A program made the translations under genes and the position numbers. A DNA stretch of 64,000 nucleotides. Origin: Paenibacillus elgii NBRC 100335. Its GTDB lineage: Bacteria > Bacillota > Bacilli > Paenibacillales > NBRC-103111. Where the stretch lies: the NCBI RefSeq assembly GCF_004000865.1, contig NZ_BIMB01000026.1, positions 1 to 64,000 on the forward strand, in the 5' to 3' direction. Below the pieces are notes generated by a model that was not told the DNA's origin, made no database searches, and was given only the letters and a program-made list of their open reading frames with translations. Within the stretch, counting starts at the first letter, position 1. Each line of letters opens with the position of its first letter. Positions 16,832 to 26,060 of the stretch are shown here, in pieces.

Positions 16832-17545
16832 ATGAATATGCCCCTAATTATCGCGCATACCGGCTGTGAAGGCACGCCGGACAATACTCTGGAGTCGGCT
16901 ACCGTCGGACGGAGGGCAGGCGCGGAAGTGCTGGAAGTCGATGTCAGAGCGACCAAGGATGGCGTATGCGTGCTTTATCATGACGATAATCCTTGGATCT
17001 CCGAGCTTACTTATGCCGAATTGCAGGAAAGGAATCCCTTCATGCTTCCGGCAGGACAGGAGCTGGAACGGCTGGAGACGGTGCTGCTGGCTTTTAAGGG
17101 GCAGCCGGTCTTGTTTAATCTTGATATCAAGACCGATGCTGCAGCGTTTCCGACCATCGGGCTACTAAACACGCTGAAGATGTGGGAGCAGATTTATTTT
17201 ACAGGCGAAACAAAAACGATTACAAATCTTCCCTATCGTGATAGAGTAATGTGGAATACGCCGGAAGCGCTAAAAGAGATGAACGGTGCCGTCTATGAAG
17301 CCGCCGTACGGGATTTGTGCAGCATGGCCAAGCAAAAAGGATTCGCCGGAATCAACGTGGACTATCCTTCGTGCCGCGAAGCTCTGGTGCAGTGCGCCCA
17401 CGAACACGGACTGCTTGTCTGGGTATATACTTTGCCCGAAAGCGGGATGTTTCCGGCTTATGCCGAGATGAAGCTGGACGCGGTCTCCACGCTGGACGTC
17501 GGCGCCACTGCGGCTTTGCGGGAGCGGATGCGAGCGGCGCTCTGA
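16832..17545 (+). CDS. Glycerophosphodiester phosphodiesterase-like protein, atypical active site
   Basis: A 237-residue TIM-barrel protein of the GDPD family. EVDVRATKDGVCVLYHDD matches the metal-binding Glu/Asp pair and catalytic His. The first motif reads AHTGCEGTPDNT where most members have AHRG and PENT, so the usual Arg is replaced by Thr. The middle of the barrel is also short. Substrate use may differ from glycerophosphodiesters. ATG 16832 has CAGGAGG upstream; the longer frame from 16745 overlaps the PHP gene. Pairing with an ABC importer recalls Ugp systems, where UgpQ is the GDPD. Confidence 0.78.
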   Translation: MNMPLIIAHTGCEGTPDNTLESATVGRRAGAEVLEVDVRATKDGVCVLYHDDNPWISELTYAELQERNPFMLPAGQELERLETVLLAFKGQPVLFNLDIKTDAAAFPTIGLLNTLKMWEQIYFTGETKTITNLPYRDRVMWNTPEALKEMNGAVYEAAVRDLCSMAKQKGFAGINVDYPSCREALVQCAHEHGLLVWVYTLPESGMFPAYAEMKLDAVSTLDVGATAALRERMRAAL

Positions 17546-17575
17546 ATTATTGTTTTGAAATGAGGACAGCAACGT

Positions 17576-18598
17576 ATGGGTGTGAAAATCAAGGATGTGG
17601 CACGTGTGGCAGGCGTTTCGGTCACGAGCGTGTCCAGAGTTTTGAACAAAGGCGAGCACGTAAGCGAAAAGCTTGAAAAAAAAGTGCGTCAAGCGATCGA
17701 GCAGCTTAATTATTCGCCCAGTTTGATTGCCAAGAGTCTGAAACGAAATAAAACCAATCTGATCGGGGTCATTATCCCCGATATTACGTCCAACTTCCAG
17801 GCGACGATTCTGAGCAACATCGAGGAGACCTTGGGGCGCAGAGGCTATAACCTGCTCGTTTCCAACATTGTCGAAGATACGGATAAGGTCGTCAAATATT
17901 TGAATGTGTTTCAGGAGATGCGTGTGGACGGCATAGTGCTCATGCATGAAAAGCTGAACGATCATATCCGGCTTTTTTTGCAAAAAAATCAAATTCCGCT
18001 GGTGGTCCATGCTGAATTGGGCATGAATCTGCCGACGGTGATGATAGACGATTTCAAGGCCGCTTACGACGCCACAGCGTATCTCATCCGCAAGGGTCAT
18101 CGGCGGATCGCGATGATTGCGGGGGACATGCGGGACTTATGTGCGGGAAGAAAGCGCTACGAAGGGTATCTCGCCGCTTGCAAGGACTACGGCATTACAG
18201 TAGACGAATCGATTATCCGCTTCGGCGATTACAAGCTGGCCAGCGGCTATCGGTTAATGGGCGAGCTTCTGGCCGAAGCCGGCGGTTCGTTTACATCCGT
18301 ATTTGCGGCGAGCGACGATATGGCGGTTGGCGCCATCAACTGTATGGCGGATCATCAATTGCGCGTGCCGGATGATATATCCGTGATAGGCTTCGACGGC
18401 AACCAAATGTCCGACGTGATCCGGCCAAGGCTCACGACCATCCAACAGCCGATGGACAAAATAGGACAAGCGACTGTCGAGCTGCTCATGGAGCTTATCG
18501 AGCAAAACGATCATGCACAGCGGTCGCACCCGGCAAGAACGATCGTGCTGGAGCACGAACTGGTGGAGAAAGCCAGCTGCCGTGACATTCATGAATGA
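17576..18598 (+). CDS. LacI-family transcriptional regulator
   Basis: A 340-residue regulator. The N-terminal helix-turn-helix (IKDVARVAGVSVTSVSRVLN) and hinge helix (SPSLIAKSLK) occupy residues 4-60. A periplasmic-binding-like effector domain follows, with the family ends VIGFDGNQMSD and RPRLTTIQQP. It lies 30 bases after the GDPD-like gene in the same direction, so it is probably co-transcribed. The paired GGTATCGATACC palindromes before the operon have the LacI-operator form (central CG) and are the likely targets. The inducer is presumably the imported compound. Confidence 0.92.
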   Translation: MGVKIKDVARVAGVSVTSVSRVLNKGEHVSEKLEKKVRQAIEQLNYSPSLIAKSLKRNKTNLIGVIIPDITSNFQATILSNIEETLGRRGYNLLVSNIVEDTDKVVKYLNVFQEMRVDGIVLMHEKLNDHIRLFLQKNQIPLVVHAELGMNLPTVMIDDFKAAYDATAYLIRKGHRRIAMIAGDMRDLCAGRKRYEGYLAACKDYGITVDESIIRFGDYKLASGYRLMGELLAEAGGSFTSVFAASDDMAVGAINCMADHQLRVPDDISVIGFDGNQMSDVIRPRLTTIQQPMDKIGQATVELLMELIEQNDHAQRSHPARTIVLEHELVEKASCRDIHE

Positions 18599-18631
18599 GG
18601 TGGCTTCCTGAAGAGCTAGAAGGCGGATGGT

Positions 18632-19993
18632 ATGGAAAAACAGCAAGATAAACGGTTTACCTTATTTCGGTTAATGGGTCCCATTTTCGTGGAACAACTG
18701 CTTCAAACCATTATATTGAATATAGACACGCTGATGCTCAGCAACTATTCGGATCGTTCGGTGGCCGCCGTGGGCGTGGCCGCTCAAGTGTTAACCGTGG
18801 CCCAATTGATGTTCGGATTTGTTACCGTAGGGCTCAGCGTGCTGATTTCGCAATTGCTTGGCGCGGGAAAAGAACGGGAAGCCGCCAGAATGGCTTCGAT
18901 TGCGCTGGGGATGAACCTTGTGCTAGGGCTCGTCGTCAGTCTGGCTTTATTTATTTTTGCCAGGCCGTTATTGGGCTTGATGAAGCTGCCGCCGGAGCTG
19001 ATGGGGGACGGATATACGTTTTTGTCAACGGTGGGGATGCTTTCTTTCACCGTAGCGATCATTAGTACGGCAGATGCGGTGCTGCGGATGCACGGTTTTC
19101 TGAAGCCGATGCTTCTGCTGTCTTTCTCTGTTATTTTGATCAATATTGCCGGGAACTTTTTGTTCTTATACGGCCCTTTTGGTATTCCGGTTCTAGGTGT
19201 GGAGGGGGTTGCTCTGGCGACCAACGCCAGCCGGGTATTCGGGGTAGGCCTTGCGCTATTTCTGCTGATCCGCTATTTGCCGTATCCCCTTTCCTGGAAG
19301 GACATGTTTCGGCTGCCGGTCAACGAAGTGAAGGAAATGACCAGAATTGGCATTCCATCGGCGGGGGAAAACATTTCTTATAACGCTTCGCAAGTTTTTA
19401 TTACGTATTTTGTTACGATGCTGGGCACTTCGGCGCTGACGACCAAAATTTATACCCAGAACATAACTACATTCGTCTTTTTGGTTTCGGTCTCGATCGG
19501 ACAGGCGACGTCGATGATGATCGGCCGTTTGATTGGAGCAGGTCAGCATGATACGGCTTATCGTGTGTGCTATCGGAATTTGCGCATCGGATGGGCGATT
19601 AATTTTGGCATAGGCTGCTTGCTCGTCATGTGTTCCCGCCCGCTGCTCGGCCTGTTTACGAACGACCCAGAAGTGATCCGTCTCGGGCAAACCCTGATGC
19701 TGCTGTCGCTGCTGCTTGAAGCGGGGCGCGCATGCAATGTGATTGTCATCGGAGCGCTGAATGCTGCCGGCGATGTTAGATTTCCAGTAGTCATGGGCCT
19801 TATTTCCATGTGGGGGCTTAGCATTCCGTTGGCTTATCTTTTTGGGATCGTATGTAAGCTTGGCATCCCCGGAATATGGCTTGCTTTTATCGTCGACGAA
19901 TTTCTGCGCGGCGCGAGCATGCTGCTGCGCTGGCGTTCCCGAAAATGGCAGCATATCCGGTTCGCGTTGGTTAGCGGATCGGCGAAGATGTAA
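18632..19993 (+). CDS. MATE-family efflux transporter
   Basis: A 453-residue protein with twelve hydrophobic segments in two homologous halves, each with MATE hallmarks (LMLSNYSDRSVAAVGVA near residue 40, then the second-half GQATSMMIGRLIGAG). MATE proteins export drugs or metabolites by Na+ or H+ antiport. It follows the LacI gene by 33 bases with an AAGGCGG site and ends before a strong terminator, so it may be the last gene of the ABC/PHP operon or have its own promoter. Confidence 0.9.
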   Translation: MEKQQDKRFTLFRLMGPIFVEQLLQTIILNIDTLMLSNYSDRSVAAVGVAAQVLTVAQLMFGFVTVGLSVLISQLLGAGKEREAARMASIALGMNLVLGLVVSLALFIFARPLLGLMKLPPELMGDGYTFLSTVGMLSFTVAIISTADAVLRMHGFLKPMLLLSFSVILINIAGNFLFLYGPFGIPVLGVEGVALATNASRVFGVGLALFLLIRYLPYPLSWKDMFRLPVNEVKEMTRIGIPSAGENISYNASQVFITYFVTMLGTSALTTKIYTQNITTFVFLVSVSIGQATSMMIGRLIGAGQHDTAYRVCYRNLRIGWAINFGIGCLLVMCSRPLLGLFTNDPEVIRLGQTLMLLSLLLEAGRACNVIVIGALNAAGDVRFPVVMGLISMWGLSIPLAYLFGIVCKLGIPGIWLAFIVDEFLRGASMLLRWRSRKWQHIRFALVSGSAKM

Positions 19994-20018
19994 TGGAGCT
20001 GCGGGCTTAAACTCATCA

Positions 20019-20058
20019 AGCTTAGCCGTATTCCCTAGAGGGGGCGGCTAAGCTTTTT
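20019..20058. terminator. Terminator between MATE and XRE genes
   Basis: AAGCTTAGCCG pairs perfectly with CGGCTAAGCTT, followed by TTTT. It serves the rightward MATE gene and possibly the leftward XRE gene. The same arms recur at 31912-31959. Confidence 0.8.
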
Positions 20059-20068
20059 GTCGTTCGCG

Positions 20069-20440
20069 TTAAGCGTTCGTGTCCAGCTTGCGCTTCGTGC
20101 GGACAAACGCAATGCACTGCTTGATTTCTTCCTCGTTGAGCGGCGCTCCGTCCAGAATGAGCTCCACATCGAACCGCGTGCGCGCCTCGGTCAATTTCAG
20201 TTTATCGTGCAGCTCGACCTTCCACGCTTTCGGATAAAACGCCGGGTTATCGATCCGGCCGAGCAAGTAGTCCACAGACGTTTCCAGCAGATCGGCAAGC
20301 TTCTTTAACGTTTCCAGCGGCGGTTCCCGATACCCCGATTCGTAGCCTGCGTAGGTGCTTTTTGCAATGCCGAGCCGGTCGGCTGTATATTGTAACGACC
20401 ATTTTTTGCTTTTTCTTAGTCGGGATAATCGTGTCAGCAT
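20069..20440 (-). CDS. XRE-family repressor
   Basis: A 123-residue protein. The XRE helix-turn-helix (SLQYTADRLGIAKSTYAGYE) lies in residues 14-34, with the typical LADLLETSVDYLLGR segment after it. The C-terminal half is a small charged domain ending in a basic tail. Read leftward, GAGGAGGT lies before the ATG at 20440; the open frame extends to 20518 without a second site. It faces the asparaginase gene. The inverted GCGTAACGC boxes in the shared region are the likely operators, so it probably represses asparaginase and itself. Confidence 0.88.
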   Translation of the reverse strand: MLTRLSRLRKSKKWSLQYTADRLGIAKSTYAGYESGYREPPLETLKKLADLLETSVDYLLGRIDNPAFYPKAWKVELHDKLKLTEARTRFDVELILDGAPLNEEEIKQCIAFVRTKRKLDTNA

Positions 20441-20484
20441 GGAAAATACCTCCTCATACCCATCCATTATAACACGTACTGTTC

Positions 20485-20555
20485 GCGTAACGCATAAGAA
20501 TATTGTTGTTTTTCGCAAGTCTATTCACTATAATAAAAATATGGTCGCGTTACGC
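20485..20555. promoter_or_regulatory. Divergent control region with XRE boxes and asparaginase promoter
   Basis: GCGTAACGC (20485-20493) and its inverted copy GCGTTACGC (20547-20555) flank a rightward promoter: TTGTTT (20506-20511), 17 bases, TATAAT (20529-20534). The boxes are 62 bases apart and would cover both flanks of the promoter. Confidence 0.65.
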
Positions 20556-20623
20556 GTACTTTTTCGGATGGATTATACTTAGGTCAGTATAGTCCGATCA
20601 GATGAAAGGGTGCTTGGATAGAT

Positions 20624-21610
20624 ATGAAAAAAATACTGCTGCTATCGACCGGCGGAACCATTGCTTCCGTCCCGGGCGAAAACGGGCTGGCTCCCAAAAT
20701 GAGTGCGGACGAGCTTCTGCATTATTTGCCGGAACAGAACCGGTCCTATCAGGTGGAAACCAAGATTATCATGACGATCGACAGCACGAACATGCAGCCC
20801 GAATATTGGGTCACGATCGCTAAAGCCGTCTACGAGCATTACGATCAGTACGACGGTTTTGTCATTACCCACGGGACTGATACGATGGCGTATACCTCCG
20901 CTGCGCTTTCGTACATGCTGCAGAATCTGGGGAAGCCCGTCGTCATCACCGGCTCCCAAGTGCCAATCATGTACAAAAGAACCGATGCGAAAAAAAATAT
21001 TATCGATGCGATCCGTTTTGCCTGCGAGCCTGTGGGCGGGGTCTACGTTGTGTTTGACGGGCGCGTTATCATCGGTACAAGAGCGGTGAAGATGAGGACC
21101 AAAAGCTACGACGCGTTTGAAAGCATTAATCATCCTTATATCGCTTATATCGAGGAAAGCATTACGTATCATCATCCGGTCCGGACGGTGCGGAGCAAGG
21201 AGCCGCGTCTGGATTGCTCGCTTTGCCCCGACGTCTTTTTGTTAAAGCTGCTTCCGGGGACGAAGCCGGAGCTCTTCGATTACCTGAAGGGGCTGTACAA
21301 AGGCATTGTGATCGAAACGTTCGGGAGCGGAGGATTGCCGTTTCAGGAAAGAAATCTGATTCCGAAAATCAACGAGCTGATCGATGCGGGGATCGCGGTA
21401 GCTCTCACGACGCAATGTCTGGAAGAAGGGGGAGACCTGGGCCTGTATGAAGTCGGGCGGAAGGTGAATCAGGACCTGATTATTAATTCCAGAGATATGA
21501 ACACGGAGGCAATTGTTCCTAAATTCATGTGGGCGCTGGGGAAAACAACCGATCTCACAGAGGTTAAGAAAATCATGGAAACGGTGATTGCCGGCGATAC
21601 GACGCCCTGA
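20624..21610 (+). CDS. ansA: L-asparaginase, cytoplasmic type
   Basis: A 328-residue hydrolase of asparagine to aspartate and ammonia. Both catalytic signatures are present: STGGTIAS with the first nucleophilic Thr near residue 12, and [10 protein letters not shown] with the second Thr/Asp pair near residue 88. GSQVP follows. No signal peptide is seen, so it is the cytoplasmic AnsA type. AAAGGG lies upstream of the ATG. It is transcribed from the promoter between the XRE boxes and ends at a terminator. Confidence 0.92.
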   Translation: MKKILLLSTGGTIASVPGENGLAPKMSADELLHYLPEQNRSYQVETKIIMTIDSTNMQPEYWVTIAKAVYEHYDQYDGFVITHGTDTMAYTSAALSYMLQNLGKPVVITGSQVPIMYKRTDAKKNIIDAIRFACEPVGGVYVVFDGRVIIGTRAVKMRTKSYDAFESINHPYIAYIEESITYHHPVRTVRSKEPRLDCSLCPDVFLLKLLPGTKPELFDYLKGLYKGIVIETFGSGGLPFQERNLIPKINELIDAGIAVALTTQCLEEGGDLGLYEVGRKVNQDLIINSRDMNTEAIVPKFMWALGKTTDLTEVKKIMETVIAGDTTP

Positions 21611-21702
21611 CACGGGATGGAGTTCAACGTTTCACAGGTTAATCGCTGCCGTTGGCGAGTGGGGAAAATAGGGCCGCGGCCATATGGTTAGTATCTTCTG
21701 TA

Positions 21703-21744
21703 GGCAGGAGTTCGGTATTTGTACTGAGCTCATGCCTTTTTTTT
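21703..21744 (+). terminator. Terminator of ansA
   Basis: A 15-base imperfect stem (GGCA-GAG-TC outer pairs with G-T pairs) is followed by eight T. Confidence 0.75.
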
Positions 21745-21779
21745 GTCTTTTATTCGAAGCGCGCTGCGGCCTTTGATCA

Positions 21780-21825
21780 TAAAAAATGCACCTCCAATTG
21801 TTAGGGGGGCTAACAATCGGGGTGC
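21780..21825 (-). terminator. Terminator of the homocysteine methyltransferase operon
   Basis: Read leftward, TGCACC-CGATTGTTAG pairs with CTAACAATTGGAGGTGCA around a C-rich loop, followed by TTTTTT. Confidence 0.8.
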
Positions 21826-21855
21826 AATCTGGCTGATCCGGCTCCCGGCGTAACG

Positions 21856-22797
21856 TCAGCCGGTATTTCTTGCCCAGGAGAAGATGGAGCGGATATCGTC
21901 GGGAGTGGTGCGGCAGCAACCGCCTATTAATCGGGCTCCTTGACCGTACCAGGCTTTGGCACTGCAGCCAAGGCTTTCTTCGGACGCCGCTCCATGCCAG
22001 GTGCGCGTGCCGGCTGCATACTGCTCGCCGGAATTCGGGTAAACCAGAATAGGTTTCTGTGTTTTCTTTCCGATTTCATGGATGAGCGAAGGGATATACT
22101 TAGGCGGGGTGCAGTTAACGCCCAGGGCCGCAATCTGGCGCTGCTTGTCCAGCCACTCTGCGCATTCGTCCATACGCTCCCCGCTGCTTATACGCTCTCC
22201 GTCTTTGGCGCTGAAGCTCATCCACGCACACACTTGCGGAAACTCTTGCAATAACGCAACGATCGCTTTCGCCTCCAGAAGGCTGGGGATCGTCTCGCAA
22301 GCGAGCAAATCGGCTCCGGCTTCGACCAGCGCTTTAACCCGCGGCCGATGAAATTCAATGAGCTCCCGTTCCGTCAGCCTATAATCGCCCCGATATTCTG
22401 ACCCGTCCGCCAGATAGGCTCCGTAAGGGCCGACGGAAGCGGCAACGAGGGGCCTGGGCCTAGCCGATTTGTCCTTCCATGTATCCCAGAAAGCATCCCG
22501 CGCCCGTACCGCAATACGTACGGAATTTTGAATCAAATCGGTCGCCTGGGCTTCGCTGAGGCCCTGTTTGACAAAGCCGTCAATGCTGGCCTGGTAGCTT
22601 GAAGTGATGGCGCAATCCGCTCCGGCCTCAAAATAATCGGTGTGTACTTTTCCTATTAATCCAGGATTCTCCATCAAGATTTTGGCCGACCACAAAGGAT
22701 CGTCGATATTGCAGCCATGGCGTTCAAGCTCGGTTGATAAGGCCCCATCCAGGATGATGACAGGAAAGTCCTTGAGGATGCGCTCTATTGGGTTCAA
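21856..22797 (-). CDS. mmuM: Homocysteine S-methyltransferase
   Basis: A 313-residue zinc enzyme that makes methionine from homocysteine and S-methylmethionine or S-adenosylmethionine. The fold signatures are LDGALSTELERHG at the start, SSYQAS, and the zinc cysteines in GVNCTPP and the GGCCRTTP end. I start it at TTG 22797, because read leftward GAGGTG lies seven bases before it and this gives the standard length of about 310. A frame from 22881 would overlap the preceding GntR stop. It is co-transcribed behind GntR and faces a methionine/homoserine operon. Confidence 0.88.
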   Translation of the reverse strand: MNPIERILKDFPVIILDGALSTELERHGCNIDDPLWSAKILMENPGLIGKVHTDYFEAGADCAITSSYQASIDGFVKQGLSEAQATDLIQNSVRIAVRARDAFWDTWKDKSARPRPLVAASVGPYGAYLADGSEYRGDYRLTERELIEFHRPRVKALVEAGADLLACETIPSLLEAKAIVALLQEFPQVCAWMSFSAKDGERISSGERMDECAEWLDKQRQIAALGVNCTPPKYIPSLIHEIGKKTQKPILVYPNSGEQYAAGTRTWHGAASEESLGCSAKAWYGQGARLIGGCCRTTPDDIRSIFSWARNTG

Positions 22798-22850
22798 TTT
22801 CTTGCACCTCGCCCGGGGGATTTGTTGTACAGGTCTGCTGTGTTTAGCAG

Positions 22851-23552
22851 CTAGATCATATCCGTATAATTGATTTTCCAATGAACATTCTTGATGAACG
22901 CTTCGACCCCTTGGGCATCCTTGGCTTTAAAGTATTGGATAATTTGCCGGTGCTCCTCATTCATTTGAGCCAAGACGGCAAACAATTTTTCCTTGTCGTC
23001 GCTTAAATAAATTTGCCTGACGAAGCTGTGCTGTAAAGAATTCAGCAGGTCGATCAACGAACTGTTGTTGCATTTCAATAAATATACTTGATGAAACTCG
23101 TTTTGATGCGTCTGGTAATCCGAAAAATTGTGCTGCTGTATGGCGATGTCGATCTGATCGGCCAATCGAGTCATTCTGGCGATATCTTCATCCGTGAGAT
23201 AGTCGACCGACAAGGAAGCGGCCAACGCATCAAGCACGCCGACGATCTGGAACACATCCAATTTTTTTTTCGTATCGATTTCTTTGACAATAAAGCCTCT
23301 GCGTGGAATATTCTCCAGAAGATTGTCCGATGCCAGCTGAATAAGCGCTTCCCGTACCGGGGTCCGGCTTACGCCCAGCTTTTCGCAAATGGAGGCTTCA
23401 TTCACTTTCTGATTGGGCAGCAGAGAACCGTTCTGGATTTCCTCGGCTATATAATTGTAAACGTGATCTTTCAACGATTGATATCTGTGAACCGTGATAC
23501 CCGAACACCCCTTCCGCCGTAAGTTTTTATACAATATACAATATTTTTTCAA
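22851..23552 (-). CDS. GntR-family regulator, FadR/FCD type
   Basis: A regulator of about 215-233 residues. A winged helix (YIAEEIQNGSLLPNQKVNEA, then LGVSRTPVREALIQL) is followed by an all-helical FCD effector domain with metal-site His residues (near HQNEFHQV). The start is unclear. The open frame begins at TTG 23552 without a ribosome site and inside the operator. A good AAGGGGTG lies before an ATC codon near 23498, where the homology begins. It precedes mmuM and faces the gamma-synthase operon, so it probably controls both by binding TTGTATA boxes. Confidence 0.85.
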   Translation of the reverse strand: MKKYCILYKNLRRKGCSGITVHRYQSLKDHVYNYIAEEIQNGSLLPNQKVNEASICEKLGVSRTPVREALIQLASDNLLENIPRRGFIVKEIDTKKKLDVFQIVGVLDALAASLSVDYLTDEDIARMTRLADQIDIAIQQHNFSDYQTHQNEFHQVYLLKCNNSSLIDLLNSLQHSFVRQIYLSDDKEKLFAVLAQMNEEHRQIIQYFKAKDAQGVEAFIKNVHWKINYTDMI

Positions 23553-23690
23553 TTCGTAATCATAGTAGCATTGTAAGAAATTTTAATCAAGAAGCAGGCG
23601 TCCAAGGTGAAAGCGCTTTATTTTTTTGTTGATTTTTAAAAAAAGCCGTGTTATGATCTGAATCATAATGTATAAAGTATATTGTATACA
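23525..23690. promoter_or_regulatory. Divergent control region with TTGTATA boxes
   Basis: TATTGTATA followed by AAAAAC occurs on the leftward strand near 23525-23550 and on the rightward strand near 23671-23690, where it contains the palindrome TTGTATACAA. These mirror-placed boxes lie at both promoters and are the likely sites of the GntR regulator. Confidence 0.6.
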
Positions 23691-23749
23691 AAAACTATTG
23701 TAAAAATAGTAATTAGGCCGGAATGAATCGGATGCAGGAGGGGATCAAG

Positions 23750-24955
23750 ATGAACGCGCATATAGGTACCAAATCAGTATGGGCAGGGGAAAAAGAATTC
23801 AGGGTTTTCGGAGGGACGCAAGTTCCTGTCGTTATGAGCGTGGCTTACGATTATCAGGATGTGGATGAATGGTACGATGTGGCGCTGGGTCTCAAACCGG
23901 GTTACACGTACAACCGCATGTCCAATCCAACCGTGAAAGCATTTGAAGAGAAGATAAGAATGCTGGAAGGGGCCGAAGCGGCCATTGCTTTTTCCTCGGG
24001 AATGGCGGCCATCAGCGCCTCTTTGCATACCTTTCTCAAGCCTGGAGACCGGGTTGTATCCGTGAAGGACACGTACGGCGGCACTAATAAAATATTTACG
24101 GAGTTTCTGCCCCGCATGCATGTTCAGTCTGTGCTCTGCAATACGGAGGACTATGCGGAGCTTGAAGCCGAAATCGCCAAGGGCTGTCAGGTAGTTTACC
24201 TGGAATCCCCGACGAACCCGACGTTGAAAATTACGGACATTGAGCGGCTGGCGAAGGCCGCCAAGGCGGTGGGGGCTCTGGTTATGGTGGATAATACGTT
24301 CGCCACGCCGATTAACCAGAATCCGCTGAAGCTTGGGGCCGATCTCGTCATTCATAGCGCAACCAAATATTTAAGCGGCCATGCCGATGCGATGGGCGGC
24401 GTGGTGTGCGGTGCGGCCGGGCTAATGGAGAAGGTCTACCACTACCGGGAAATCAATGGAGCGGCATTGGACCCATGGGCGGCTTACCTGATTATCCGAG
24501 GGATCAAAACACTACATCTGCGCGTACGGCAGCAGACGCAAAGCGCGATGGCGATCGCCCGGTATTTGCAGCAGCAGCCGCTGATCGGGGCCGTGAACTA
24601 CCCGGGGCTCGAGACGCATCCCCATCATGACGTAGCCAAGCGGCAAATGAACGGCTACGGGGGCATTTTAAGCGTTGTATTAAAGGGAGGCATGGAAGCC
24701 ATCAAGCTTCTGCTGCACAAATTGCAATATGCGAATCGGGCAGGCAATCTGGGCGCTGTTGAAACGATCTACGGGCCAGCGAGAACGACAAGCCATGTAG
24801 AATGCACCCTGGAAGAACGCCAAGCGCTTGGCATTTCGGAAGGCCTGCTTCGCATCTCGGTCGGCATTGAGGATACCGAGGATTTGATCGCCGATTTGGC
24901 TCAAGCGCTCGCACATGTGGAAGCCAATTTGCCGGTAAGCACTCATAACAAGTAA
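23750..24955 (+). CDS. Cys/Met-metabolism PLP enzyme (gamma-synthase or gamma-lyase)
   Basis: A 401-residue PLP enzyme of the cystathionine gamma-synthase/methionine gamma-lyase family. It shows YTYNRMSNPT, a GAEAAIAFSSGMAAI stretch, the PLP phosphate loop and the lysine in IHSATKYLSGHAD near residue 205. It could make cystathionine or O-acyl-derived homocysteine, or break methionine down. The downstream homoserine dehydrogenase and aldehyde dehydrogenase, and the divergent mmuM, leave both open. ATG 23750 has AGGAGGGG upstream; ATG 23723 lacks one. Confidence 0.88.
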   Translation: MNAHIGTKSVWAGEKEFRVFGGTQVPVVMSVAYDYQDVDEWYDVALGLKPGYTYNRMSNPTVKAFEEKIRMLEGAEAAIAFSSGMAAISASLHTFLKPGDRVVSVKDTYGGTNKIFTEFLPRMHVQSVLCNTEDYAELEAEIAKGCQVVYLESPTNPTLKITDIERLAKAAKAVGALVMVDNTFATPINQNPLKLGADLVIHSATKYLSGHADAMGGVVCGAAGLMEKVYHYREINGAALDPWAAYLIIRGIKTLHLRVRQQTQSAMAIARYLQQQPLIGAVNYPGLETHPHHDVAKRQMNGYGGILSVVLKGGMEAIKLLLHKLQYANRAGNLGAVETIYGPARTTSHVECTLEERQALGISEGLLRISVGIEDTEDLIADLAQALAHVEANLPVSTHNK

Positions 24956-24968
24956 GGAGGAACGAGAA

Positions 24969-26009
24969 ATGACACTGAATATCGCACTGCTTGGCTTCGG
25001 CGTGGTAGGACAAGGCTTGGCGGAAATTTTGGAGGATAGGCGGAAAGAGCTGGCTGACCATCTGGGATTCGAGGCAAACGTCGTGGCGATTTCCGATAAG
25101 ATGAAGGGCTCAATCTACCATCCCGGCGGTTTGAAAGCAGCGGAAGCTCTTCGGGCGGTCAAAGAAACGGGGAGTCTGGACGCCTACCCGGAGGAGCCGG
25201 GCCTGATCAGGGGCTGGGACAGCTTCAGGACGATCCGGGAAACGAATGCGGACGTCATTGTTGAGCTTACATTTACGGATGTGAAGACCGGCCAGCCCGC
25301 GATTGACCACTGCCGCGCCGCCTTCGAATGCAAGAAGCACGTCGTTATGAGCAATAAGGGGCCCGTCGCGCTCGCCTACAAGGAATTGTCGGAGCTCGCC
25401 CGCCGGCATGGAGTGCGCTGGGGCTACGAGGGAACGGTGATGAGCGGCACGCCTGCGCTTCGCATGCCTGTCGTTGCATTGGCGGGCAACCGCATCGATG
25501 AAATCAAGGGTATTCTCAACGGAACAACCAATTATATGCTAACCCGGATGGAAGCGGGAATGAGTTATGCGGAGGCATTGGTCGAAGCCCAGACATTGGG
25601 CTACGCGGAGGCCGATCCGACGAACGATGTGGAGGGCTACGACGCCCAATATAAAATTACCATTCTGGGCAATATCGTCATGAAGGCCCCGCTGAGACGG
25701 GAGGACGTGGCCGTTCAAGGCATCAGCAAGCTGACCCCGGCCGATATTCAGCGGGCCAAAGACGAAGGAAAGCGTTGGAAGCTGATTGCCAGATGCTCCC
25801 GGGACGGCGATCGGATTACGGCCAAGGTAGGCCCGGAAATGCTGCCGCTTGAAGACCCGCTGGCCGGCGTCGGGGGCGCGGTTAACGCCGTCACGTACGA
25901 TTGCGATTTGGCCGGCCCCATCACGCTGATGGGAGCGGGAGCCGGACGCAAGGAGACTGGCTTTTCCATCCTGATCGATTTAATTAATATTCACCGTAAC
26001 CAATTGTAA
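24969..26009 (+). CDS. hom: Homoserine dehydrogenase, short form without ACT domain
   Basis: A 346-residue NAD(P)-dependent enzyme interconverting aspartate semialdehyde and homoserine. A Rossmann start GFGVVGQGL lies at residue 9, a nucleotide-binding MSNKGPVALAY near 125, and the catalytic GILNGTTNYMLTRM and AEADPTNDVEGYDAQYK in the second domain. The regulatory ACT domain of biosynthetic Hom is absent, so threonine feedback is unlikely. This suits a catabolic or specialised operon. GGAGG lies before ATG, 14 bases after the PLP enzyme gene. Confidence 0.9.
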   Translation: MTLNIALLGFGVVGQGLAEILEDRRKELADHLGFEANVVAISDKMKGSIYHPGGLKAAEALRAVKETGSLDAYPEEPGLIRGWDSFRTIRETNADVIVELTFTDVKTGQPAIDHCRAAFECKKHVVMSNKGPVALAYKELSELARRHGVRWGYEGTVMSGTPALRMPVVALAGNRIDEIKGILNGTTNYMLTRMEAGMSYAEALVEAQTLGYAEADPTNDVEGYDAQYKITILGNIVMKAPLRREDVAVQGISKLTPADIQRAKDEGKRWKLIARCSRDGDRITAKVGPEMLPLEDPLAGVGGAVNAVTYDCDLAGPITLMGAGAGRKETGFSILIDLINIHRNQL

Positions 26010-26060
26010 GCAGCCGATCCGGCAGTCCTCGAAAACCAAACAAAGGATGAGGTGCAGAGC

